From: AM-0621 sp964386705
GTDB lineage: Bacteria > Planctomycetota > Planctomycetia > Planctomycetales > Planctomycetaceae
Assembly (NCBI GenBank): GCA_964386705.1
Contig: CAYLTY010000010.1
Span: forward strand, 9,076 to 73,075
DNA: 64,000 nt
Direction of reading: 5' to 3'
A model generated the notes under the pieces. It was not told the DNA's origin and ran no database searches. It worked only from the letters and a program-made list of their open reading frames with translations. A program made the translations under genes and the position numbers. This document shows positions 17,418 through 25,577 of this stretch, piece by piece; position 1 is the first letter of the stretch, and each line of letters opens with the position of its first letter.

Positions 17418-18755
17418 ATGCAGCAGCGAACTGTAGACCGGCGTTCGTTCCTCAAGGCTTCGGCGACCGTTGTGGTCGCGGGGATCATGAACAGGGCAGG
17501 GGAGCAGAGCTGTGTGGCCGCGCCGCTCTTTAGTGATAACCCGATCATTCAAAAGGCGCGCGAGGTCGCGCTGTCGATCCTGAAGCCCAGCGAGAAGGAC
17601 CTGGCTCACGGGCTGGAGTTGCATGCGAACTCGGTGGTGTTTGAGTCTTATGGCTTTGCGCCGCGCGCTGCGATTGATGGAGATGCATATCGCAAAGCGT
17701 TCGAGTCAGGCGCATCGGATGAAGAACTCGTTGATCTGCGCGAAGAGATGTCGATGACGCGCGCGGCGACGAGTGACGCCGAGCGTCGCGAACTTATCGA
17801 GGCGATGCAGGCCGCAGGCGTGACCGGCATGTTCCAGAACGTCGGCGAGGAAGGCAGTGATCCGTTGCGTCTGCTGAAGCGACTCGCGCGGTTTCAGTTC
17901 ACGACGGACGAGCTGCGTGAGGAATTTTCGAAAGCCGTTCATCCTGATGATGTCGTGGCAGCGAAGAAGGCGGGCAAGCACTGCATCGCCTTCACGACGA
18001 ACGGTGTCCCCCTACGGCAGCAATGGATCAGCACGCGCGACGAGCTGCGTCACATTCGCCTGTTCCGGCAACTGGGCGTGAGGATGATGCACCTGACCTA
18101 CAACCGGCGCAATCCGTTGGGCGATGGTGCGGGCGAACCGAATGACGGCGGAGTGAGCGACTTCGGACGGCAGGCGATCGCCGAAATGAATCAGCTCGGC
18201 GTGATCGTCGATGTGGCGCATTCAGGATGGCGGACGAGCTTGGAGGCAGCTCAGGCATCAAGGCGTCCGATGGTCGCCAGTCACACCACGTGCGCGGGGC
18301 TCTACAAACATTTTCGTGGCAAGCCAGATGATGCGATCAAGGCGATCTGTGATACCGGCGGGTTGATCGGCATTTGTTGCATCCCGCGTTTCCTCGGGGG
18401 CGCCGGAGACGTCGCAGCGTTCCTTGATCACATCGATTACGCGGTCAAGAAGTTTGGCGCCGAGCACGTCGCGATCGGGCCGGATATCTCTTACGTCTCA
18501 CGCAACGATGCGGCAGAACGCGCGAAGGTTCCGAAACGGGCAGATGGCAAGTCCGCGTTATCCGTATCAGGTCCCCGATGGGAGCATCTCTGGCCGCAGG
18601 ATGATTTTCGTCCCGCGCCGCATGCGGAACAGAGTCTCGCCTGGACGAACTGGCCGTTATTTACAGTCGGCCTTGTGCAACGCGGACATTCGGACGACGT
18701 GATTCGCAAGATCCTTGGTGAGAATGTGCTGCGAGTCTGGCGTGCCAATGATTGA
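17418..18755 (+). CDS. Tat-exported peptidase M19 (membrane dipeptidase) family protein
   Basis: This 445-residue protein begins with a Tat signal (DRRSFLKASATVVVAG, Arg-Arg near residue 8), so it is exported folded. The rest resembles zinc dipeptidases of family M19: VDVAHSGWRTSLEA near residue 263, then VASHTTCAGLYKHFRGKPDD near residue 286, GGLIGICCIPRFLGG, and HVAIGPDISY near residue 352. The N-terminal H-x-D metal motif of typical M19 enzymes is not evident. The corresponding region reads ELHANSVVFESYGF, so the metal site may be altered. It follows the small membrane ORF by 18 bp. It may act on dipeptides or cell-wall fragments, but the substrate is unknown. Confidence 0.83.
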   Translation: MQQRTVDRRSFLKASATVVVAGIMNRAGEQSCVAAPLFSDNPIIQKAREVALSILKPSEKDLAHGLELHANSVVFESYGFAPRAAIDGDAYRKAFESGASDEELVDLREEMSMTRAATSDAERRELIEAMQAAGVTGMFQNVGEEGSDPLRLLKRLARFQFTTDELREEFSKAVHPDDVVAAKKAGKHCIAFTTNGVPLRQQWISTRDELRHIRLFRQLGVRMMHLTYNRRNPLGDGAGEPNDGGVSDFGRQAIAEMNQLGVIVDVAHSGWRTSLEAAQASRRPMVASHTTCAGLYKHFRGKPDDAIKAICDTGGLIGICCIPRFLGGAGDVAAFLDHIDYAVKKFGAEHVAIGPDISYVSRNDAAERAKVPKRADGKSALSVSGPRWEHLWPQDDFRPAPHAEQSLAWTNWPLFTVGLVQRGHSDDVIRKILGENVLRVWRAND

Positions 18756-18817
18756 TCGCGTTCAGTCGCTCTGAAGTGCCTTTGCCATCAAATCCGCGCG
18801 GTGTGAGAAAACTCTGA

Positions 18818-18846
18818 TTGACGAACTCCTACCGTGGTCGTAGAAA
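18818..18846 (+). promoter_or_regulatory. Predicted promoter of the blaI-M56 operon
   Basis: TTGACG (18818-18823) and TAGAAA (18841-18846) are separated by exactly 17 bp, a good sigma-70 type arrangement (5 of 6 and 4 of 6 consensus bases). The expected transcription start is near 18853. The operator-like palindromes overlap the spacer, the -10 box and the start region, as expected for autorepression. Confidence 0.55.
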
Positions 18847-18865
18847 TCTCCCACTCTGGTAGGAG
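18826..18865. promoter_or_regulatory. Operator-like palindromes for the BlaI-type repressor
   Basis: CTCCTACC (18826-18833) is matched by the perfect inverted copy GGTAGGAG (18858-18865). Within this, two smaller dyads can be read. CTAC-N7-GTAG spans 18829-18843, overlapping the -10 box. CTCCCAC with GTAGGAG spans 18849-18865. BlaI/MecI repressors bind such dyads as dimers on their own promoter, so this is the likely autoregulatory site. The assignment is inferred from position and symmetry. Confidence 0.5.
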
Positions 18866-18896
18866 AATGCTTCTGAGTCACGGGAGGACGATCGCG

Positions 18897-19292
18897 ATGG
18901 GAGAACCGGGACATCGTTTGGCTGACTTGCAGTTAGCCATCATGCACGTGCTATGGGACAAGGGTGAAGCCACCGTAAGTGAAGTTCGCGAGGCACTCGC
19001 CGCAGACCGACCTCTGGCATACACGACGGTCGGCACCATGCTCACGAAGATGGAAGCCAAAGGGCATGTGACTCATCGCGTCGAAGGGCGCGTCAACGTT
19101 TACAAGCCCTGCCACGAGCGCGAGACAGTGAGCCGGTCGATGATCTCGGATCTCGCCAGCCGGTTGTCTCGCGGCGACGTGACGGAACTCGTCTGTCACT
19201 TGCTGGATGAGTGCGACGTCACGCGTGAGGAACTCACGCAGTTGAAGAAGCTCATCAAGCAAAAAGAGCAGGAGCTGAACAATGGCAAATAG
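18897..19292 (+). CDS. BlaI/MecI/CopY family transcriptional repressor
   Basis: This 131-residue winged-helix repressor has LADLQLAIMHVLWDKGEATVSEVREAL, then AYTTVGTMLTKMEAKGHVTHRVEGRVNVYKP, the typical BlaI DNA-binding domain. A helical C-terminal dimerisation region follows (LVCHLLDECDVTREELTQLKKLI). The frame is open from a GTG at 18834, but that lies inside the predicted promoter. ATG 18897 has GGGAGGA 7 bases upstream and starts just before the conserved helix. The gene overlaps the M56 peptidase by 11 bp, so the two are translationally coupled. In known systems the protease partner triggers cleavage of the repressor on sensing a signal. Confidence 0.9.
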   Translation: MGEPGHRLADLQLAIMHVLWDKGEATVSEVREALAADRPLAYTTVGTMLTKMEAKGHVTHRVEGRVNVYKPCHERETVSRSMISDLASRLSRGDVTELVCHLLDECDVTREELTQLKKLIKQKEQELNNGK

Positions 19293-20868
19293 CTCACTGC
19301 TCGATGTATTCGGCGTCTGGACGCTGACGTACCTGGCGCATTCGACGCTCCTGCTGGGCACCGCATGGTTGATTTGTCGAAGGCTTGTGCGACGGAGTCA
19401 TGTCCTGCGTGAGCGGCTGTGGAAACTTGCCGCGATCGGAGGGCTCGTCACTGCGACTCTGGCTGTCATGGGCGGCTGGGGCTTTTCAGTTGTAGCTGGG
19501 ACTGAAGCCACCATCGCTGACTCAGCCGACTTGCGATCATCCGTCATCGAAACAATGACGCTCGAACCCGCCGTATCAAGCGAGGCGGTTTCTCCTGAGG
19601 ACGCAGACTTGCTGCGCGAGGCCGAACAAGTCGCCGCTTTGCTTGATGAGTCCACAGTGTCAGACTCATCTGATATTGCGTTGGTTGAGTCACCGATCGG
19701 GAGTCGTAGGACGGGCAATCTCGCCCGTCGCGTTGGCCTCCCTGGACAAGCTGAGGTGGTGATCGACGCTGAATCAGGTCCAAAGCTCGAGCATGGGTTT
19801 GTCTTTGATTCCACGCAATCTGCTGCTTCGATGGTAGCGTCTTCCGTGGCCCACCCTGAGCCGGTTGAAGATGCAAAGGCGGTTGCTGTTGGTGGCCTGT
19901 CTTTTGAAAGACGAGCAGGATTGCCCGTCCTGAGGTCGATGTTCTCTCCCGTACTGCCGGCTATCGGGTGCGGCGCAATTGCATGGATTGTTCTTGGCCT
20001 GCTGCGAGTTCTGCAGCGCGAGTGGGCCTTGTACCGCGTACTACGACGATGCGTATCGTTGGGCGCTGATGCACCGAACATTGGCGTTCAGCATGACGTA
20101 CCTATCGCGTTGCAACTCATGACTGGTCTCATGAGATACAAGAAATCCCGGTGGCAACGAACACCGCGACTGGTGGTCTCGCCAGATGTTTCCGAGCCGA
20201 TGGCCTGCGGGGTGTGGTCGCCGACGATCATTCTGCCAGCCGGCTGTGAGCAGCGTCTGAGTACCGACGAGTTGAGAGCATTGTTGGCTCACGAGTTCGC
20301 TCACCTGCAACGCGGTGATGTCTTTTGGTTGTGGATCGGCCGCTTACTGTGCTCGAGCTTTGCGTTTCAACCGCTGAACTTCGTCGCTCGCCGAGCCTGG
20401 CAAGCGGCTGCTGAAGTTCAGTGCGATGATTGGGCGGTGGCTCATGATGTCTCGGCGGTGTCATTGGCGAGTTGCCTCGCTCAAGTCGCCGAATGGACGC
20501 TCGACCGCCGAGCCGCGTCTGCACTCGCGGCCACGGGTTCAAGGGGGTCTCTGACCGTCCGCATCGAGCGTTTGCTCGCGGATCGAACTCCCGATGTGTG
20601 GAGCACGCGCTGGCGTTCGCGATTGAGTCTGCTGACCGCTTTCAGCTTTGGTTTGCTCTTCGCATCAATCGCACCTCGCTTGGACGAATCGCTCTGGGCA
20701 CATAGCCCGACGGAAGAAGACCTCGAAGAACGCCTGCAACTTTGGAATGAGATCGCCTCGGACATACGGGCTGTGGAGAGCGAGCTGAGTCGCCTCCGCG
20801 AACTGCATCCTGACGCCGCGACGAGTGATCAACTCTTGAAGCTCAAGGAACGAGTGAGGCAGCCGTGA
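19282..20868 (+). CDS. M56 family (BlaR1-like) membrane metallopeptidase
   Basis: This 528-residue membrane protease is the partner of the BlaI-type repressor. Helices lie near residues 10-33, 45-70 and 225-250, and one lies near the C-terminus (LSLLTAFSFGLLFASI, about 450). The zinc motif is HEFAH at residues 337-341, with a third ligand in AAAEVQCDDWAV near residue 378. A long low-complexity region (about 80-220) is inserted between the second and third helices. Unlike BlaR1 it has no penicillin-binding sensor domain; the C-terminus is a short charged coiled coil (EEDLEERLQLWNEIASDIRA). The signal it senses is therefore unlikely to be a beta-lactam, and may come through the long inserted region. 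It overlaps blaI by 11 bp. Confidence 0.88.
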   Translation: MANSSLLDVFGVWTLTYLAHSTLLLGTAWLICRRLVRRSHVLRERLWKLAAIGGLVTATLAVMGGWGFSVVAGTEATIADSADLRSSVIETMTLEPAVSSEAVSPEDADLLREAEQVAALLDESTVSDSSDIALVESPIGSRRTGNLARRVGLPGQAEVVIDAESGPKLEHGFVFDSTQSAASMVASSVAHPEPVEDAKAVAVGGLSFERRAGLPVLRSMFSPVLPAIGCGAIAWIVLGLLRVLQREWALYRVLRRCVSLGADAPNIGVQHDVPIALQLMTGLMRYKKSRWQRTPRLVVSPDVSEPMACGVWSPTIILPAGCEQRLSTDELRALLAHEFAHLQRGDVFWLWIGRLLCSSFAFQPLNFVARRAWQAAAEVQCDDWAVAHDVSAVSLASCLAQVAEWTLDRRAASALAATGSRGSLTVRIERLLADRTPDVWSTRWRSRLSLLTAFSFGLLFASIAPRLDESLWAHSPTEEDLEERLQLWNEIASDIRAVESELSRLRELHPDAATSDQLLKLKERVRQP

Positions 20869-20873
20869 ATCCT

Positions 20874-20901
20874 GGAGTGCTCCGGCTCGACGGAGCACTC
20901 C
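20874..20901 (+). terminator. Perfect 11-bp hairpin after the M56 gene
   Basis: GGAGTGCTCCG (20874-20884) and CGGAGCACTCC (20891-20901) form a perfect stem with a 6-base loop, starting 6 bp after the stop codon. No long T-run follows (GTTGTTC), so termination may be partial. Its place between the M56 and secretin genes would allow unequal expression of the two parts. Confidence 0.5.
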
Positions 20902-21102
20902 GTTGTTCGCGGCATTGACCTCACGAATGCAAACCAGGCGACGTCGTGAACGTCACCTCAACTGGAAATCACCTGAAAGCCGCTCAGGGTCATGAAAATG
21001 GTCTGAGCAGATCAAACCACACAGTACGGCAAACAAGGATGCCTGGGACGAGCTCTCAGCGCTCTCAGAAATTGAGCCACACTTCTCTTGGAAGGATGTC
21101 TT

Positions 21103-24100
21103 ATGAATACGAAACGATGGAGCGTTTGGTTGTGTCTGCTGACACTTGTTGTCGGGCTGCGCGGAGCGCGGGCTCAGGAATCGGACACTCCATTAATCGA
21201 CGACGTCTCGAAGCCGACCGCCAAGGCGGTGAAGGATCTGCCGCTACCGGCAAACGGTGATGCGAAGGCTCAGATTCAAATCGACTTCGTGATGTGGGAT
21301 GTCGACGGCCAAAAGCTTGGGAAGATACTCGGTGACAGTAAAGAGCCAGTGATCGAGTTCATCCAACGCAACGGCATTGAACTTCCGACCAAGCGTGGGC
21401 CGGAACCTCTGGTGCATGTGCTGCGCAAGCCACTGAAGTTTGACGTGCGAGGAAAAGACGTCTCGTCGGCATTCAAGAAGCTGACGGCTCCGACTGTTAT
21501 GACGCTCTCGGGGCAAGAGGCAACCGTGCTCTCTGGCGGCGCGCTCCCGGTGCCCCTTCCGACCGACGCCCTGGGCAGTCGCGAAGTGGTGATGCGCGAG
21601 TTCGGTCAAAAGTTCGTCGTGAAGCCCGTCTGGCTCAACGAGGGGAAGATCTTCATCGACCTCACGGCAGAGGATTCACGACTCACCGATCCCGTCGTTT
21701 CCGTCGGTGATGCCCAAGTCCCATCGATCTTTAGTCGACGTGTCTCTGCAACATGTAACCTACAACCGGGCGAGACGCTCCTCATTCTCAACGGTCCGAC
21801 CGAATCAGCATTCATACAGTTGGTCGAAGTCACCCCGAGAGTGGCCAACGATCCGCAGCCAGTCATCCTCGCGAATCCACCGAAGGCAACTCCACCGGCG
21901 CCTCAAGCAACTGCCAGAAAGCCTCAGAGTGCGCCAAAGACGCCCGACAATTCGAAGCCGGTTGGCGTTCTGAAAGGCCAGGGGGTTAACAGCGATGCGG
22001 GTGTCGTCGGCAACATCGTGTTGCAGAACAAGGATCAACAGACTCGGCTCGAAGCGACTTCGTTAACGCTCGATGTCCCGAAAGTTGTGAATCTGGGCGT
22101 CGAGATTGGACAAGCCGGGGCACTGATGGAGTGCGGCAATCCTCACAATCCCGCTCGACTCATTGCTCCAGTGGTCGTGCTTGAAGACACCAAGGGACCG
22201 AACAAGTCCGAAGACGGATTTTTGAGTGCCACCGCAACTCTCAAGCTGACATCAAACGCCGCGTTTGAATCCATTCAGAATCGGAAACCCGAAAGCGATC
22301 GGCAGATCTTCCTGGTGCCCATTCCGGAGGGACAGAAGGCACTCGACCGAACGCAGGCGCAACGAATCTTCGAACACGCCTTCTTCCGCGTGCTCGCCAG
22401 AAACGAAGCGGATCACAGCGAGAAGCAGCCTTGGCAGGTCGCGGAAATCGCGCAGGGGCAAAAGATGGTCCGTGTTCCAGTCAAGCACGAAGTCTACATG
22501 CTGCTGCCAACTCCCACGGGCAATGTCCCAGGCTTCCGCTATGTGGCGGCGGCCAAAAGCGAGCACGGCGGAGCCAAGCGAATTGCCGGCCTGACGGTGC
22601 TCTTCGTCAGCGAATCCGTGTCTCAACTGGAGTCGCTCATTGAAGCCCTGGAGCCGACTGCGGTGGTTACCGTGATCGAGGTCCGAGAGGCAGTCGTACT
22701 CCGTGGAACTGTGACCGACGAAGCGCAGAAGAAGTCACTCATTGAGATTGCCGAGCAGTTGTATCCAAAGGTGTTGGATCAGCTCAAAGCTCAAGCTCCG
22801 TCGGCCGAGATCGGTCGCGCCGTGCCGCATCCCGAACGTCTCAACGCGAGTCCCACGAAGATGGCGGTGATTCAGCAGGTCGCTGGAGAAGACTTTGCCG
22901 AGCCGCCTCTGGCTGCGAAGAAAGAGGCTCCTCTGCGGAGCGAAAAGCGGCAGTCTCCGCAGATTGTTCCCGGCAAGCTGCCTACCGTTGAAGAACTGAA
23001 GGAACTCCGCGACGACATCAAGGGGCTCAGGCAAGATGTGCAGCGACTCAGCGAGTTGATGGAACGCGATCGTAAGACGTCCGCAGCAACGAAGTCGGCA
23101 GAAGCAGCAAAGGCGGAAGCTCTGACTCGAGGGGTCGAGGCGGCGAAGGATGCCCTTGTCGACATCGATCCGAAAGAAGTTGTCGAACACGCCTGGCAAG
23201 TTCTCGGGCTGCGACTGGTTCCGCTCAACGATGACCAACTCAACCAGATTTCTGGCACACAATATCGCGGTGGCATGCTTATTACCGAGGTGCGTGAACC
23301 ACAGGCGCGCGAGAAGAACGGCCTGAAGGCAGGAGACATCCTGGTCGGGCTGCATCAATGGGAAACCATCACGCTGCGAAACGTCGATTTTGTTTTGAGT
23401 CATCCTGATCGAGAGAAGTTCTCGCCGCTCAAATTCTTTGTGATACGCGACGGTGAGAAGATGTGGGGGCACCTGCCGGAGAAGGTGGTGACCGAAAGCT
23501 CGGAGAAGAGGTCGTCGCCTTTAGCTGCCGAGCATCCAGCGACGTCCGCTGTAGAACCAGCACGCACCAAACTCGATCTCTTCTCAATGACGGTGGAAGG
23601 TTCGAGTGACGAGTTCATTCAGTTTGGTCGCGGGCACGAGCGTGGTTTCAGTCTGGCCGTCGGCGATCGCCGAACGATGACAGTTGGCCACAAGTTTCTT
23701 CGGATTGATGGGTTCGATCCGAGCATCATCGAAATCACGGCTTCAACTCCACAGTCGATACAAGCTAGCGGGCGAAAGCCTGGTATCACGAGTTTCGTCG
23801 CGGCAACGGAAAACGCCCAAAAGCAATCGGGAGCCAGCACGCGGTTCACAGTGGTTGTCGGCGGCAGAATCACATGCAACTTTGAAGACGAAGGACTAGA
23901 TCGTGTGATCAAGTCGTTGGCCGAACAATCGCAACTCAATATCACGCTCGACCCACGTGGACTTGACGAAGAAGGCATTCAACGGACTCAACCGATCAAC
24001 ATCGCGTTGAAAGATGTCAGCGTGCCATCAGCCCTCAAGTTAATACTTGAGCCCTTGAACTTGGCGGTGGTGGTTGAGGAAGGTGTGCTTGTCGTAACCA

Positions 24101-24957
24101 GCAAGCAACGGGCGAAGGGAGAACTTCTGGTAAAGGCCTATGCCGTCGCGGATCTTGTCGTTCCTCTGCCGGCAAACCCCCTTTCCAACGAACTCAATCC
24201 TGACACTAAGCCCAAGCATAACTCGCAAGCTCTGATGGACCTCGTCAAGACGACGATTCAACCCAACACCTGGGACGAAATGGGAGGTGCCGGTTCGCTG
24301 CGGTTCAACGACGCCACCTTGAGCCTTGTCATCCGCACAACGGCCAACGTACATCAAGAGATTACCGAACTACTCAGTCAACTTCGCAAGCTGCATGACA
24401 CGCAGGTTACTGTGGAGATGTCGATCATCTCGATTCGAGACGACCTTGTGCCACGTGAGATCAATGGGTCGACCGAGGTTAGTTCACTCGTTCTCACTCA
24501 AACCGCCAGGCAATCGTTCGTAGAAAAGTGGCAAGCCGATCGGCTGACCAACATCATCGCGGCTCCGAAGATCACGCTGTTCAACGGTCAAACGGCATCG
24601 CTCAGCTCAAACGAGTTGAGTTCCAAAGACCACGTGGTGAATCTGGTCATGAACGGAACTGCGTCCGGTGATCGCAAGTCTGTGCGTTTGTCATTGGGAA
24701 TCAATGGGGAATCCTTCGACACGGCCATCAGACGGCAACAAGAGACGCTGCAAGAGGGTCAGTCGCTCATCCTGGATATCACGGACGATATCAGCGCTCC
24801 CGCCGAACTGCTCAAGAAGCTGCCCATAGCAACCGACAGCGATGAGGCTCGCGACATCCTCGAGAGTATCAGACCCAAGGACGGCAGCCGTGTTCTGCTG
24901 CTGGTGACCCCAAAAGTCATTGTTGTGGAAGAAGAGGAGCTTCGTGCGACTCCATAG
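21103..24957 (+). CDS. Exported secretin-like mosaic protein with PDZ and pilus-N-like segments
   Basis: This 1284-residue protein starts at ATG 21103 (GGAAGGA 6 bases upstream; the frame opens at a TTG 15 bases earlier) and has a signal peptide (MNTKRWSVWLCLLTLVVGLRG). Segments I read in order are as follows. Residues about 120-230 are a secretin-core-like stretch (GQEATVLSGGALPVP, FGQKFVVKPVWLNEGKIFIDL, VPSIFSRR, LQPGETLLILNG). A Pro/Gln linker spans about 256-292. A BON-like fold lies near 520-565, a coiled coil near 625-660 and a PDZ domain at 720-790 (GGMLITEVREPQAREKNGLK). A pilus-formation-N-like domain spans 841-905. A secretin N-domain (STN-like) spans 920-1005. A second secretin-like core spans 1095-1275 (QVTVEMSIISI, APKITLFNGQTASLSS, SRVLLLVTPKVIVVEEEE). 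Secretins form outer-membrane channels. It lies 234 bp behind the BlaI/M56 pair. Confidence 0.72.
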   Translation: MNTKRWSVWLCLLTLVVGLRGARAQESDTPLIDDVSKPTAKAVKDLPLPANGDAKAQIQIDFVMWDVDGQKLGKILGDSKEPVIEFIQRNGIELPTKRGPEPLVHVLRKPLKFDVRGKDVSSAFKKLTAPTVMTLSGQEATVLSGGALPVPLPTDALGSREVVMREFGQKFVVKPVWLNEGKIFIDLTAEDSRLTDPVVSVGDAQVPSIFSRRVSATCNLQPGETLLILNGPTESAFIQLVEVTPRVANDPQPVILANPPKATPPAPQATARKPQSAPKTPDNSKPVGVLKGQGVNSDAGVVGNIVLQNKDQQTRLEATSLTLDVPKVVNLGVEIGQAGALMECGNPHNPARLIAPVVVLEDTKGPNKSEDGFLSATATLKLTSNAAFESIQNRKPESDRQIFLVPIPEGQKALDRTQAQRIFEHAFFRVLARNEADHSEKQPWQVAEIAQGQKMVRVPVKHEVYMLLPTPTGNVPGFRYVAAAKSEHGGAKRIAGLTVLFVSESVSQLESLIEALEPTAVVTVIEVREAVVLRGTVTDEAQKKSLIEIAEQLYPKVLDQLKAQAPSAEIGRAVPHPERLNASPTKMAVIQQVAGEDFAEPPLAAKKEAPLRSEKRQSPQIVPGKLPTVEELKELRDDIKGLRQDVQRLSELMERDRKTSAATKSAEAAKAEALTRGVEAAKDALVDIDPKEVVEHAWQVLGLRLVPLNDDQLNQISGTQYRGGMLITEVREPQAREKNGLKAGDILVGLHQWETITLRNVDFVLSHPDREKFSPLKFFVIRDGEKMWGHLPEKVVTESSEKRSSPLAAEHPATSAVEPARTKLDLFSMTVEGSSDEFIQFGRGHERGFSLAVGDRRTMTVGHKFLRIDGFDPSIIEITASTPQSIQASGRKPGITSFVAATENAQKQSGASTRFTVVVGGRITCNFEDEGLDRVIKSLAEQSQLNITLDPRGLDEEGIQRTQPINIALKDVSVPSALKLILEPLNLAVVVEEGVLVVTSKQRAKGELLVKAYAVADLVVPLPANPLSNELNPDTKPKHNSQALMDLVKTTIQPNTWDEMGGAGSLRFNDATLSLVIRTTANVHQEITELLSQLRKLHDTQVTVEMSIISIRDDLVPREINGSTEVSSLVLTQTARQSFVEKWQADRLTNIIAAPKITLFNGQTASLSSNELSSKDHVVNLVMNGTASGDRKSVRLSLGINGESFDTAIRRQQETLQEGQSLILDITDDISAPAELLKKLPIATDSDEARDILESIRPKDGSRVLLLVTPKVIVVEEEELRATP

Positions 24958-24989
24958 TTTGATTTGTGACATTCATTGCCGCGCTTGCG

Positions 24990-25559
24990 TCAATGGCACC
25001 GTGGATCACAATTTGGTTCATAGCTGCGCATGACATAGAGGATAAAGATCGTCCCTTCATCAAGGGTATGTTCTGTAGTACCCCAGCTCTGCAGTCTGGC
25101 GTAGTCGTCTGGTAGCCACACATCTTGAAGCTTTTCTGGAGCGTCCAGAATGAGAATCTCAACTTCCTCCAGCTCATTCGTTTTAGGGTTAAGGATCGTG
25201 TAATTGCCATGCTTCCGCAGGATCTCCGCGGGTGGTCCGGGCGACTTCAGAAGCAGTCCTGCAAAGTAGTCGCAGTGGTTGCTATTGCCGACCAATAGTC
25301 CAAAGGCGCTTCTTTGCGAAAGAACCTGGCAGTTGGTGTCGCGGGCGACGCGACTTAGACGGTAGCAGAGCAATGAATAATTGAGTTGATTCGAGATCAC
25401 GTCACCGAGGAAGAACCATACGACCGCAGTGAAGATAAGAATCTTCAGAAATCGCGTTACTCGCTTGCGTCGACGCGAAGTTTTCAAGTGTTCGGTGGGC
25501 TCCTGATCCGACATATCTGCAATTACTCCATTGGTGTCGATGGGCTTCATATTACCCAC
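24990..25559 (-). CDS. Hypothetical single-pass membrane protein
   Basis: This 189-residue protein is not recognised. A basic N-terminal tail (KTSRRRKRVTRFLK) leads into one hydrophobic helix (ILIFTAVVWFFLGDVI, near residues 39-54). A probably extracytoplasmic domain of about 130 residues follows, containing five or six cysteines. The start is a GTG at 25559 or an ATG three codons later (25550). It is convergent with the secretin mosaic gene (32 bp apart) and lies 18 bp downstream of the next gene on the same strand, so the two may be co-transcribed. Confidence 0.65.
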   Translation of the reverse strand: MGNMKPIDTNGVIADMSDQEPTEHLKTSRRRKRVTRFLKILIFTAVVWFFLGDVISNQLNYSLLCYRLSRVARDTNCQVLSQRSAFGLLVGNSNHCDYFAGLLLKSPGPPAEILRKHGNYTILNPKTNELEEVEILILDAPEKLQDVWLPDDYARLQSWGTTEHTLDEGTIFILYVMRSYEPNCDPRCH

Positions 25560-25577
25560 TTAATGCTGCGACCGGAT

